In this document: piece after piece, positions 1 through 9,800 of the stretch | Position numbering within the stretch: the first letter of the stretch is position 1 | Layout of the letters: the number at the start of each line of letters is the position of its first letter | Assembly (NCBI RefSeq): GCF_008124765.1 | Contig: NZ_VNHS01000011.1 | Location: 62,001-126,000 of the forward strand | Origin: Paenibacillus methanolicus | Lineage (GTDB): Bacteria > Bacillota > Bacilli > Paenibacillales > Paenibacillaceae | DNA: 64,000 bases | Reading direction: 5' to 3' | The notes under the pieces: generated by a model | Told to the model about the DNA's origin: nothing | What the model saw: the letters and a program-made list of their open reading frames with translations, nothing else | Database searches by the model: none | Program-made: the position numbers and the translations under genes

Positions 1-835
1 GCGAGTAAGGGCCCGCGCCGAACAAATACGGCACGCCGCGGTATTTCATGGCCGTTTGGATCAGCGCGTCGATATCGACGTTCGGCAGCCCGGCCGCCTG
101 CATTTTCATTCCGCCGCCGCCATCCTCTTCGCCCTCGATAATCATCGGTCCGCCGCCGCCTTGCTTCGCCTCGCTCTGCTGCTGGCCGCCCGGCTGCTCG
201 CTGACGTCGCCCTTCTCCAGATCGCGCATGCTCTCGCGGTCATCGGATAGCGGACTCAGCTTAATATCCGAGCCGCCGTTGGTATAGCGGATGTCTTCTT
301 GGAACAAATCGCCGAGCGCCGACTCCGGAATAAGCACGTCGTCGCCCTTCCGTTTGGCCGGCTCGGCCAGCATGATGGTTTGACCGTCGCGCTCGGCTTT
401 GACGGAGTCCAGACCTACCTTGTACAGCGGGTCGGTGCCGCCGATCATCACTTCGCGGCCGTCGTCGGAGAGCCGCATCTGATAGCCGACCGGTCCCAGC
501 AGATCGCGAAGCGACACGTACGGCTTCCCGTCGATTTGCTGAAGTCCGATGGTCGCTTCGTTATCGTTCACTTGCAGCTTGCTCGGCTGCGATTCGTTCG
601 TTTTGGCTTGCATGCGACCTCCGGGTTGCGCCTTGCTCTTGCTTTGGGTTTCGTTGCCGCCCTGCAGCATCGGTCTGCCTTCGCCGGCTTGCTGCGCCTT
701 CGATTCGTTCTTCGGCGCGCTCTTGCCGTTCTCCGCGCCGGACGGGTTCTCTTGCTGCTGCCCCGCGCAGCCCGAAGCGGCCAAGGCCAGCATCAGCGCC
801 GTCCCGGCCAATAACACGCGTTTGGATGTCATCAT
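1..835 (-). CDS. Lipoprotein with copper-amine-oxidase-N-like domain and NlpC/P60 domain, C-terminus cut by window edge
   Basis: The frame opens with a double ATG at 835 and 832, after a GGGAG-type ribosome site, and runs off the left edge. The N-terminus is a lipoprotein signal (hydrophobic run, lipobox AASGC with Cys23), so the protein should sit on the outer face of the membrane. A Gln/Asn/Ser-rich linker follows. Next, at about residues 75-185, comes a region like the copper amine oxidase N-terminal domain (motifs GKPYVSLRDLL and DDVLIPESALGDLF), then a Gly-rich linker. The last visible residues, AMKYRGVPYLFGAGPYS, match the start of NlpC/P60 cell-wall hydrolases. The catalytic Cys would lie just beyond the window, so peptidoglycan hydrolase activity is inferred, not seen. 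Confidence 0.85.
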   Translation of the reverse strand, partial: MMTSKRVLLAGTALMLALAASGCAGQQQENPSGAENGKSAPKNESKAQQAGEGRPMLQGGNETQSKSKAQPGGRMQAKTNESQPSKLQVNDNEATIGLQQIDGKPYVSLRDLLGPVGYQMRLSDDGREVMIGGTDPLYKVGLDSVKAERDGQTIMLAEPAKRKGDDVLIPESALGDLFQEDIRYTNGGSDIKLSPLSDDRESMRDLEKGDVSEQPGGQQQSEAKQGGGGPMIIEGEEDGGGGMKMQAAGLPNVDIDALIQTAMKYRGVPYLFGAGPYS

Positions 836-972
836 AATTTCTTGCGCTCCCTCGCCCTCGTTTTCGATTTCGAGGATAGCTTGACCCATGGCCCAAAAAC
901 TATGCGAGGGAGGAAGCTGAATTTCCTTTTCACCCCGCGCATCCAGCCCGAGCCTACCTGCTTGCGGCACCG

Positions 973-1003
973 ACAAAACAACAAAACCGCCGTTGCCGGC
1001 GGT
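973..1003 (-). terminator. Rho-independent terminator after the YfiT/BstA-like gene
   Basis: Read on the minus strand, a 7-bp GC stem (ACCGCCG, loop of four, CGGCGGT) is followed by a T-rich stretch (TTTTGTTGTTTTG). It lies just past the stop at 1039 and should end the minus-strand operon that begins near 3.5 kb. Confidence 0.75.
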
Positions 1004-1038
1004 CTGAACGCGCATGTTATGCAGCATTGAACAAACGA

Positions 1039-1563
1039 TTACCAGCCCTTGCGCGCCCGAAGCGTCGTAATATGCGCCGCGTGGTGATTGCCATGCCACG
1101 CATAGAATCCGAGGTTCCAATCGAGCGCCACGGTCTCCCCCGACTCCGGATGGTAGAACGCGCGCGCGTACTCCGCCTCCGTCAACGATTCGAGCAGCAG
1201 CACCCAGCGCTCGTGCAGCGCCTCGAGCAGATGCAGCGATATCTCGATCGGGGCCGTCTTCGCATCGGCGAGCTCGGCCCAACGTTCTTCCGCGTAAGGC
1301 TTGATCGTCGGGCGCTCTTCCGTCAGCGCGAGCTTGAAGCGCGTCAAGCTGTTCATATGGCTGTCCGCCACATGATGCACCACTTGCCGCACGGTCCAAC
1401 CGCCGTCGCGGTACGGCGTGTCCAGCTGTTCCTCGCTGAGCCCCTCTACCGCCAGGCGCAGCTTGGCGGGCAGCTTCTCGATCTCCCGAATCCATAACTC
1501 CCGTTGCTCCGGCGCGACCGCTCCCTCATGCGCGAACGGTCCGATCGGATAACGATAATCCAT
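1039..1563 (-). CDS. YfiT/BstA-like DinB-family protein (putative bacillithiol S-transferase)
   Basis: A 174-residue protein of the DinB/YfiT four-helix-bundle family. The metal-binding histidines are visible as VVHHVADSH near residue 60 and as HGNHHAAH near residue 160; this three-His pattern binds a divalent metal in the family. The N-terminal RYPIGPF and the GGWTVRQVVHHVADSHM block are typical of YfiT, which is annotated either as a metal-dependent hydrolase or as the bacillithiol transferase BstA. It lies 3 bp from the thioredoxin-like gene, so the two are probably co-transcribed. The transferase role is inferred from the family and from the presence of fosB in the same cluster. Confidence 0.85.
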   Translation of the reverse strand: MDYRYPIGPFAHEGAVAPEQRELWIREIEKLPAKLRLAVEGLSEEQLDTPYRDGGWTVRQVVHHVADSHMNSLTRFKLALTEERPTIKPYAEERWAELADAKTAPIEISLHLLEALHERWVLLLESLTEAEYARAFYHPESGETVALDWNLGFYAWHGNHHAAHITTLRARKGW

Positions 1564-1566
1564 CCC

Positions 1567-1884
1567 TCATGCCTCCTTTAATAAGTCGAATAAAAAGTCG
1601 ACGCCATGCATCGCGTATTCCCGCGCCTGCACTTCGCCCGCCTCGACCACGACCAGGCAAGGCACGCTCGCGATCTGCCAGCGCTGTCGCAGCTCCCGCG
1701 CGTAATTAATGTTGAGCTTGTGCAGCGGGATGGCTTTGCCCGACGCTTCGACGACCTGCAGCATCCGTTCGGCGACTTTGCACGTGCCGCACAGCGGGGT
1801 GAAGAACAGGACGGCCTCCCGGTTGCCCGGTTCCGCCAGCCGGCCCAACAACTCTTTCTCCGTCAACTCTGCCAGTTCCTTCAT
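1567..1884 (-). CDS. Thioredoxin-family protein
   Basis: A 105-residue single-domain thioredoxin fold with the redox motif CGTC in TPLCGTCKVAERML and the cis-proline region IASVPCLVVVEAG. The size fits the small cytosolic thioredoxin-like proteins of Firmicutes (YtpP-like). ATG at 1884 follows a GGGAGG site that overlaps the stop region of the upstream 37-codon frame. It sits in a tight minus-strand run with a YfiT/BstA-like gene, which suggests a low-molecular-weight-thiol or redox role. The substrate is unknown. Confidence 0.85.
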   Translation of the reverse strand: MKELAELTEKELLGRLAEPGNREAVLFFTPLCGTCKVAERMLQVVEASGKAIPLHKLNINYARELRQRWQIASVPCLVVVEAGEVQAREYAMHGVDFLFDLLKEA

Positions 1885-1903
1885 GTCCGCGCCGATCCTC
1901 CCG

Positions 1904-2017
1904 TCAACTTCCGTTCGCGACGAAGCTTATCGCGCCGACGAGAAGGAGAGCCAATAGGAAACAGACGATAAACGACACGACGTATCCCTTTGCGAATTCG
2001 AATATCCGGTCCAGCAT
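1904..2017 (-). CDS. Small single-span membrane peptide, 37 residues
   Basis: A short frame with ATG at 2017 and a strong ribosome site (AAGGAGGA, about 8 bp upstream). It encodes an amphipathic start (MLDRIFEFAKGY), one hydrophobic helix of about 20 residues (VVSFIVCFLLALLLVGAISF) and a short polar tail ending NGS. The stop lies 19 bp before the thioredoxin start, so the two are likely translated from one mRNA. No family was recognised. The good ribosome site and membrane-helix composition argue that it is expressed, perhaps as a small regulatory or scaffold membrane protein. Confidence 0.6.
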   Translation of the reverse strand: MLDRIFEFAKGYVVSFIVCFLLALLLVGAISFVANGS

Positions 2018-2127
2018 GGATCTATTCCTCCTTCCTTGACGCGCCTATACGTTCATCTTACCCGCCATGCCGTTCCCGATCAACGGGAGGCCGATATTCG
2101 TATGAACGCCGCCCCCGGCGAACGAGC

Positions 2128-2478
2128 CTAGCTCCCCTCGTCGGCGTCGCGTTTTCGCTTGGCTTCCCAATACTCCGCTTCGAAAGCCCGGTTGTTCTCT
2201 CGTATCCGGTCCCGCTGCCTGCGAATAAATCCGCCCAGACCCAAATCCATGAGAAGCAAGAGGAAACCCAGCACGGCTAGTACAATGCCGAGGATACCGA
2301 CGGTCATGAAGCCGTTGCCGCGGAGGGCCGAATCGTATAACATCCGAACCCCGTCTTCCGCATACGTGTGCTGCGATCCGATCATTAATTCCGTGAACTT
2401 CAGCGCCGCCAGTCTCGTTCCCATGTACAACCCAATGCCGCCGAGCAGCATGAAGCCGCCCGCCAATGCTCTTCTCAA
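2128..2478 (-). CDS. Two-helix membrane protein of unknown function
   Basis: TTG at 2478 is preferred because GGAGG lies exactly 8 bp upstream; the frame stays open to a TTG at 2541 but without a good ribosome site. The 116-residue product has two hydrophobic segments (LAGGFMLLGGIGLYMG near residues 5-20 and FMTVGILGIVLAVLGFLLLLMDLGLGG near residues 56-82) and a charged C-terminal tail rich in Arg, Glu and Asp. No known domain was recognised. It lies between the small membrane peptide and the DUF6886-like gene in the same minus-strand run. Confidence 0.7.
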   Translation of the reverse strand: MRRALAGGFMLLGGIGLYMGTRLAALKFTELMIGSQHTYAEDGVRMLYDSALRGNGFMTVGILGIVLAVLGFLLLLMDLGLGGFIRRQRDRIRENNRAFEAEYWEAKRKRDADEGS

Positions 2479-2552
2479 ACGCGTCGCCTCCGATCCATCG
2501 CATTCCATCCAGCCGTATTCGTTCCTTCCATAATCATTCAATCATCGCCGCT

Positions 2553-3065
2553 TCACGCTCTCCCGGCGAATTCAAACCGGTGGATGCCGAAATCCCGTAT
2601 CCCCGACGAGAGCACGGCGTCGCGCAGCGGATGCAAATCGGGCATGAACCGCAGCTCGATCCCTGTGGCGAGCAGCCGCCCGACAAGTCCGCCATACGCC
2701 TCGACGCGCACGGGGCGGACCGTCTGCTCGGCGATATAGTAGCCGGCCGTCGCATCGAACGGTTCGAAACCATCCGGTTCGAAGACGTAGCGGTAGATCG
2801 TGCAGCGATCCAGCTCCGCATGCCATCGGCTCTCCATGGCGAGGACGCTGTCCGCGCCGGACGCCCCGAACAGCAGCCGCTCGGCTTCCGCGCTCATCGG
2901 TCCCGTGCGGCGGTAGGCGATGCGCGGACAATTACGCGGGCAATAGAACGTATATTCATGCTCCTCGTCGATCGCCCAGACGACGGGCGGCATGTTCGTC
3001 CGGTTCGCCTTCTGTCTCGGCTCGAACAACGGGATGTTCGGATTCTCGCTGAAATGGTAGAGCAT
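2553..3065 (-). CDS. Conserved DUF6886-like protein
   Basis: A 170-residue soluble protein beginning MLYHFSENPNIPLFEPR. It carries the block MPPVVWAIDEEHEYTFYCPR followed by NCPRIAYRR, a pattern that recalls proteins annotated DUF6886 in Bacillaceae and Paenibacillaceae. No enzymatic motif is evident; the family has no established function as far as known here. It lies 20 bp from fosB and is probably co-transcribed with it. Family assignment is from memory of the motif and is the weaker part of this call. Confidence 0.75.
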   Translation of the reverse strand: MLYHFSENPNIPLFEPRQKANRTNMPPVVWAIDEEHEYTFYCPRNCPRIAYRRTGPMSAEAERLLFGASGADSVLAMESRWHAELDRCTIYRYVFEPDGFEPFDATAGYYIAEQTVRPVRVEAYGGLVGRLLATGIELRFMPDLHPLRDAVLSSGIRDFGIHRFEFAGRA

Positions 3066-3085
3066 CTGCGTCCCTCCATCCTACT

Positions 3086-3505
3086 TCAATCATAAAAAAC
3101 CATATGCGACTTCTCTTCCCGATAGTAGGCCATGCGGTCGGCCAGCGACCCCGTATGGAATTCGAACCGGTGGCCGTCCGGATCGAGGAAGTAGACCGAC
3201 CGCTTGTCCCGCTCGTCGCGCAGCCGGCCCGGCAGCACGCAGACGTTCAGCTCGTTCAGCCGCTCGACGGCGGCGTCGAACTCTTCTTCGTCCAGCGTGA
3301 ACGCGATATGCGTATAAGTCCCCGGCTCCGTGGATCGCTCGATATCCTCTTGGTTGAGCGCGATCCACATCCCCTGCAGGTCGAAATAAGCGAGCTTGCG
3401 GCCGGTCACCAGCAGCTTCGCCCCGAATACGTCCTGATAGAACGCCACGGACCGTTCCAGATCCGAAACGGAGAAGCAAAAATGATTCACGCCTTTAATA
3501 TTCAT
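3086..3505 (-). CDS. fosB: FosB metallothiol transferase (fosfomycin resistance)
   Basis: A 139-residue vicinal-oxygen-chelate protein matching FosB along its length. The three metal ligands are in the expected places: His8 (GVNHFCFSVSDL), His66 (TYTHIAF) and Glu115 (GHRFEFHTGS). The family adds a thiol, bacillithiol in these bacteria, to the fosfomycin epoxide in the cytosol. ATG at 3505 is chosen because AGGAGG lies 11 bp upstream and homologues start at this point, although the frame is open upstream. With the YfiT/BstA-like gene it makes a second thiol-transfer enzyme in the same cluster. Confidence 0.93.
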   Translation of the reverse strand: MNIKGVNHFCFSVSDLERSVAFYQDVFGAKLLVTGRKLAYFDLQGMWIALNQEDIERSTEPGTYTHIAFTLDEEEFDAAVERLNELNVCVLPGRLRDERDKRSVYFLDPDGHRFEFHTGSLADRMAYYREEKSHMVFYD

Positions 3506-3742
3506 CCCGTAGAAAACCTCCTGTGCCTCGGCTGCATGTCGCTTGCGCGCGGGTAGATCGCCGTTGTATTCCTGACGCGAAAGGGATGGCAAAAGTTCTC
3601 GACCTCAGATCCATGAGCGGATTGGAGTATGCGAGCAACTGTTGTGCCGATCGTCGCGTCCGTTGTTGTTCATTCGATTAACGATTAACGGCCTTATTCA
3701 TTTCGATCCCCTAAGGCAGATATCCTTTTATTCCCTAATGAA

Positions 3743-3787
3743 AAGCAAAAAGCATCCCTCTGCCGCAGCGGCAGCAAAGGGATGCTT
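3743..3787 (-). terminator. Strong terminator after the laminarinase-like gene
   Basis: A 10-bp stem (AAGCATCCCT with AGGGATGCTT) encloses a second inner stem (CTGCCGC/GCGGCAG). On the minus strand it is followed by TTTTTGCTTTTC. It sits 22 bp beyond the stop of the giant GH16 gene at 3809. The rest of the 3506-3808 gap upstream of fosB shows nothing else recognisable. Confidence 0.85.
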
Positions 3788-3808
3788 GTAGAAGGGCTAG
3801 TCGTCCGG

Positions 3809-6800
3809 TTAATAGACTTCGACTTCGTACATAGAAGGGCCATACGGCGCAAAGCCTCGGCCTGTCATATAGAGACGGACATAACGGCCATGGACCTCTT
3901 GCGCGCCGAGGTCGACCGTCTCCGCGAAGCCGCTCTCGTCGAGCGTCCGGTCGAGCGTCGCGACGGTCTGCCAATCGTCGCTGCCCGCGGTCGCATCGGC
4001 TCCATCGGCCGCGACCTGCACGAGCAGCGCCGACGCGTAAGCGCGCTCCCAGAGCAGCTTCAACTTCTCGATCGCCTGCTCGGCGCCCAGATCGATCACG
4101 ACCCACTCCGCCGCGTTGTTCGCCTGCCAATTCGCTTCCCAGCGCGTGTCAGCCCGTCCGTCGGTCAGCAGTCCCGGCGCGAACGGCGCGTTCTCGCTCG
4201 ATACGGTTACGCTCTTGCCCAGCGCCAGGTTGGCGTCTGTCGCCGCGACGATCTGCTCGGTCTCGGATGGCTTGTAGCCTGGCGCGCTTACGCTCACCGT
4301 GTAGCTGCCTGCCGCGTCGAACACGGACGCGCGAATGGTCAGGCTGCCGTCCGCTAGCAAATACTCGGCATCCTTCGCGAGCGCTCGTCCTTCCACGCTG
4401 ACGCCGTTCACGGCGCCGGTCCAAGCGGCGTTCGCCGGGAACGTCAGCGTCATGTCCTGGCCGACCTTGTTCTGCGACGCATCGGCCGAGAGCGCCGGCG
4501 GATCAAGCGGCGCCGGCTCTTCTTCGCCCGGGTCCGCTCCGCCGTCAGCCGGTACGCCGTAGGCTTCAAGCTCCCATAGCGAGTAGCCGTACGTCGTGCC
4601 TCTAGCTGTTCCCGTCAGCCGTAAATGCCGCGCCTCGGAATCGCCCAGCGCAATCGTGTCGATCCCGCCGTTGCCGGCTGCTTCCGCATAGACGTCCGTC
4701 CAATCCGCCTCGACCGGCGCGGCCGTCGTCGCGGCCTGGAGCTTATACGTTTTGCCGTATGCGCCTTCCCAGTTCAAGACGACCGCGTCGAGCTTATAGA
4801 CCTTCCCTAGATCGACGCTGATCCACTGCGGATCGGCCGCAGCCGATTCCCAGCGGGTTGCGCCGTTGCCGTCCACGGCGCTAGCGGCCGGCTGCCCGGC
4901 GGTCGAAGCGGTCGCCGTCTTGCCGAGCGCCACGTTAGGCGCGTTCGTCTTCACGTCCTGCGTCAGGCCGACGATGCCGTAGCCTTCCGCTTCGATGCCG
5001 ATCTTGTACGCGCCCATCGCCGGGAACGAGTCTGCCGCCAGCCGGATGCGCCCCGCTTCGACGATGGCTTGCTCGCTTGGCACGGCTGCGCCGTTCACCG
5101 TGATGGCCGTGATCGCTTCGCGCCAAGCAGGCGCGTCGGCGAACGTCAGCTCGATCGGGCTGCCGACCTTGTTGTCCGTGCTATCGGCGATCATCGCAGG
5201 CGCGGCCTTTACTTCCTTCAGCAGAACGTCGTCGAGCGTGATGACATGCGGCTCGCTCGGCGTCGCGTTCACGCCGTCAACGACATTGCCCAGCAAAAAC
5301 TTCAGGTCGAAGGCGACCGGAGCAGCGGGTTGAATCGTCGTCCGGTACACCGCGGCGGTTTCCTTGATCGCAAATGCCGTCTTCTGGTCGTTGTTGAACT
5401 TGGTGAACTCGACCATAATCGGACGGCTCTTCGTCGCCGACGCCTTGAAGCTCAGCTCGTACGTCTTGCCCGCTTCCAGCTTCACGCCCTCCTGTACGAG
5501 CTGCGTCGACCAGCTGATCGGAACCTTCCACTGCTCATGGATGCCGCCGTGATAATGGATCGATACTTTCGCCGCGCCGCCAGCCGCATCGAACTCCGAC
5601 ACGCCGCCGTCGCCCGCCCAGTGCGTCCAGCCGTCCTTGCCCCCGGCGAAGCTGCCGTTGCGCAGCAGGTTGCCGTCGCTGGCGATCAGGCTTTGTTTGA
5701 CCGACGCGTCGCCGTAGCCGGCTGCTTTCACCGTCACGGTATGGGCGCCTTCCGTCGCGAACGCGCCGCTTTTGAGCTGAAGGACCCCCGACTGGACCGT
5801 ATACTGCTCCGCCGCCAGGGCCTGGCCGTCCACGCTGACCGACGCGATCGCATCTCGCCAAGCCGCGTTATCCGCGAACGTCAGCCCGACCGGTTGGCCC
5901 AGCCGGTTATCGGTCGTATCCGCCAGCAGCAGCGGCGGGCGTTTGACCGGCGCGTCCTTCACTTCCAGCACCATGTTGCGGAAGAAGACGTCGTGCGCGC
6001 CCGCCGGACTTTGCGCCGTCTTGCCAAGCAGCAGCTTAAGCGCAAGATTCGCGTCGGCCGTCGGTTTGACGGTGTACGAGAACGTCTTCCATTCGTTGCC
6101 GATCGCGAGCGACCCGGAGTAGAAGTGGCGGTTGTATCCCGCATCCTCGAGCGCCGCTTCGATATCGCGGGCGACCGAAGCTTTCGCTTCGAAGGAGAGG
6201 TTGTAGGTCAATCCTTTCTTCAACTCCAGACCGGACTGGTTCAGCATGACGTTCCATGCCTCGGTACCGACGCTGGCGACGGCGACTTTGGCCACCCCGC
6301 CTTCGGCGCCGAATTGCGCGGACGCGCCTTGCGTGAACGGCTCCCAGCCGGACAAGCCGCCGGAGAAGTCGCCGTTGACGAGCGGGAACAGATTGACGCC
6401 GCCGTAATCGACGTTGTTGTTCGTCGTGCGGATCAGCTTCACGTTGTCGAGCGCGACGTCGGCGTTGCTGCCGCCTAAGTCGAAGACGAGCTGGCCTTCG
6501 GTATCCGTTACTTGCGCCGGCATCGTGAACATGAACGTCTGGCTGGACGCGTCGGCGCCGAGGGCGATGTTGGTCTTCGCGCCGTATTGGGTAGCTCCGT
6601 CCTTACTGACGAATCGGACGCCGATCGTACAGGCCGCTTCTGCCTTGGCGTCGAAGGTGAGCTGATACGTATCGGTTTGCAGCAAATTGATGCCTTTTTG
6701 CGTGACCGTAACCGCCTTCGGATCCGTTCCGCCGCTTGCGATTGCGACCTCCAACGCGCGTCGCTCCGCATTCACGCTCGCGGCGGCGCTAACCGGCGCG

Positions 6801-9800
6801 CTTGCCGTCTGGACGTTCCAATACTTCATGCGGTCCATCGTGCCGAGATCGAACGTGCCGTTGTAGACGTGGTTGCCGTCCGCCAGCGGCGCTTTGGGGC
6901 CATTCGGTTCCTCGGCGCTCTCGACTTCCTCCAACCGGACGCCGCCGATCCAGACCGTATTCGCGTTCAGACCGAGATTCAGCTCCAGCCGCGCCGCAAG
7001 GTCCGTCTCGTTCGTCATCTGGAAGCGGTACTCATAATGCTTCACGTCCGTGCCGAGCGCCACCTGGAATTGATCGGAATACGCGCCCCAGCCGTTGTCG
7101 GCATCGCCGCCTAGCTTAGCCGCGATCGTGCGGTTCGCCGAAGCTTTGGCGTCGAAGCTCAGTTTGTACGCGCGGCCTTTGACCAACGTCGCATATTGGA
7201 TCAGCTGCAGCGCATGCACCGCGTTGCCCGGACTTTGAACCGTCGCTTTCGCGAACGGCTTGCCGTCCAGCGTCTCGATCGTTCCGCTGCCCGCCCCGCC
7301 GAAATCCGGCGCGTGCAGGAAGTTCCAGTAGAGCGGATCGAGCGTCTGGTCCAGCGCGGCAATATCTTTGAGCCCTTTCGTATAGGCCGGATCGTAAATA
7401 TAGCTGCCGTCGATCGCCGCCTTGGCGTTGGCCGGAATCGGCTCCTTCTCCGTCTGCGGCTCGATCGGCGCGCGGTACGGCTTGCCCGTCAATTCGTACG
7501 CCCGCACGTAGTCGACCTCCATCGTCGCCGGGAGCATCGAGTCGTTCGGGAGACGGTTGCCGTCGTATTGGCCGCCGACCGCCAGGTTCAAGATCATATA
7601 GAACGGCTTATCGAACGGCGCCGGATAGGCGTATTGGTCCGGCTGATCCGCCCCTTGGCTGTTCCAGTTGTTCAGCGTCTGATACAGCTTCCCGTCCACG
7701 TACCAGCGGATCTCGCCCGGCTCCCACTCGACGCCGTACGTATGGTAACCCGTGATGGATTCGCCCTCGGGGAACGCGTACGAGCTGCCGGTCGCCTTGT
7801 TGTTCGGCCACGGCTTGCCGTAATGGATCGTGCCGCCTACCTCGTGCGGCAGCCGGCCGCGCGCTTCCATAATATCGAGCTCGCCGGAGGACGCCCATAC
7901 GCCGTACTCGCTGTCTTTGGGCATCATCCAAAACGCCGGCCACAAGCCTTGGCCTTCCGGCAGCTTCATGCGCGCCTCGAATTTGCCGTACGCCTTGCTG
8001 TACGTCGGCGACGTCCACAGCCGGCCGGACGTGTACGGTTTGCCGGACATCGTCTCCTTCTTGGCCGTGATGACCAGCTTGCCGTCTTTGACTTCGATGT
8101 TGTCCTTCGTGTAATACTGCTGCTCGCCGTTGCCCCAGCCGTCCAGACCGTACTCCGCGCCCGTGCCGTTCTGGTAGCCCCACTTGGACTTGTCGACGCC
8201 GTTCGTATCGAAATTGCCGCCCGTGCCGCCGTCGAATTCGTCGTTCCAGACGAGGTCCCATTGCCCGACCGGCTGCGCGAGCGTCGCGTCGGGATAGCCG
8301 CTGGCCGAGATCGTGACCGCTAGGCTGCCCTTCTCCGTTACCGCAGCGGCGGCAATCGTGATCTGGCCGGCTGCGATGGTATACTGCGCAGGGGCGAGCT
8401 CCTTCGCTCCCAGCTTCACCTTCGTGATCGCCGCGCGCCACTGGACGTTGTCGGGGAAGGTGATGGTCAAGTCTTTGCCGACCACATTGTCGGTCGTGTC
8501 GGCCGCGAGCGCCGGCGGCGTCGGCGTCTGACCGCCGCCATTGCCCGGGTTGCCATTGTTCCCGGGATTGCCGTTGTTGTTGGGATTGCCAGCGTTGCCG
8601 GTGTTCCCCTGAGGCGGAGCGGTCTTGACCTCGCCTTTATTGACTTCGTAGCCGCCGCCCTTTTGCACCGGCTGATCGTTAAGCTTGGCGCCGTCCGTCT
8701 TCGATTGCAGCTCGCCGATCGTGCCTTTCACTTGCAGGTTGGTGCCGTCCGCGCCGTCCGTAATGGTTAACTTGTCGACGGACGCATCCGCGCCGACTTC
8801 GACTTTGGCGCCGCTCGCGACATCCAGTTGGCCAACGGACGTGTCCCCTTCGAGCACGACGCGCACCGCCCCGTCCTGTTTGTCGACGATAAGCGTGCCG
8901 ATTTGCGAATTTCGAATATGCACGGAGTTGGCGCCCCCGCCGCTAATGACCAGCGTGCCGGCAATTTCGACCCCATCGAGCGTGACGTCGCCTTCGCCGA
9001 TGCCAGGCGCGAGGATGACGCTGCCGTCGATTGTACTCTCCCCGATCGTCACGTCCGGGCTGCTGATGAACAATCCGCCCGGGAGATGGAGGCCGGTCCG
9101 TTGAGAAGGCTGGTTCGCGATTTCGCCCGCAAGGCGATCCAGAAGGACGACCGCTTCCGCTCTGGAGATCGGGGCGAGCGGACGGATCGTGCCGTCGGCG
9201 AAACCCTTCAGGTAGCCGCCCTCCACGAGGGCCGCCATCGGCTCCTTCGCGAACGCGCTAATTTGCGCCTGGTCGGCGAACGCGGCGAGCGTATCCGCCG
9301 ATACGGCCTTCAGCGGGAAGAGCGCCGCCGCCATCTTGGCCGCTTCTTGCCGGGTGACGACTTGTTCCGGCTTGAACTGGCCGTCCGGATATCCGGCGAT
9401 ATACCCCGCCTGCTTCGCGACCGCGACCGTATCCGCGTACCCCTTGGTCGCCGCCACGTCGCCGAACGCGGCGGCCGCCTTCGCCCGGAAGCCGAACAGC
9501 GTATTGAGCAGCTTGGCGAATTCCGCGCGGCTGACGCCGTCGTTGGGACGGAAATTCCCGTCGCTGCCGGTCGCGAGGCCGAGCGTCGCCCACTTCGCGA
9601 TCTGCTTCTCGCTCCAATTGCCCGCGATGTCGCGGAAAGTCGGGCCTCCCGCGCTGCCGGCCGTCGTTGCTCCGGCGGTATCCGAGGCGCCTTGGCCGGT
9701 CGCGCCCGCTCCCGGGTCCGCCGCCCAGCCCATCGCGGCCGGTCCCGTCATGAGCGCCGCGCTAAGCAGCAGCGCCGTCCATTGCCGTCTTTTCTTACCC

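Noticed and set aside
2045-2503. 152-codon minus-strand frame overlapping the two-helix membrane protein
   Set aside because: Arg/Gly-rich with no hydrophobic or family pattern; the alternative frame has a ribosome site and clear membrane helices.
5069-6478. Long plus-strand frames over the GH16 gene, up to 469 codons
   Set aside because: Arg/Ala-rich shadow translations with no motif, opposite a clear coding frame of 2001 codons.
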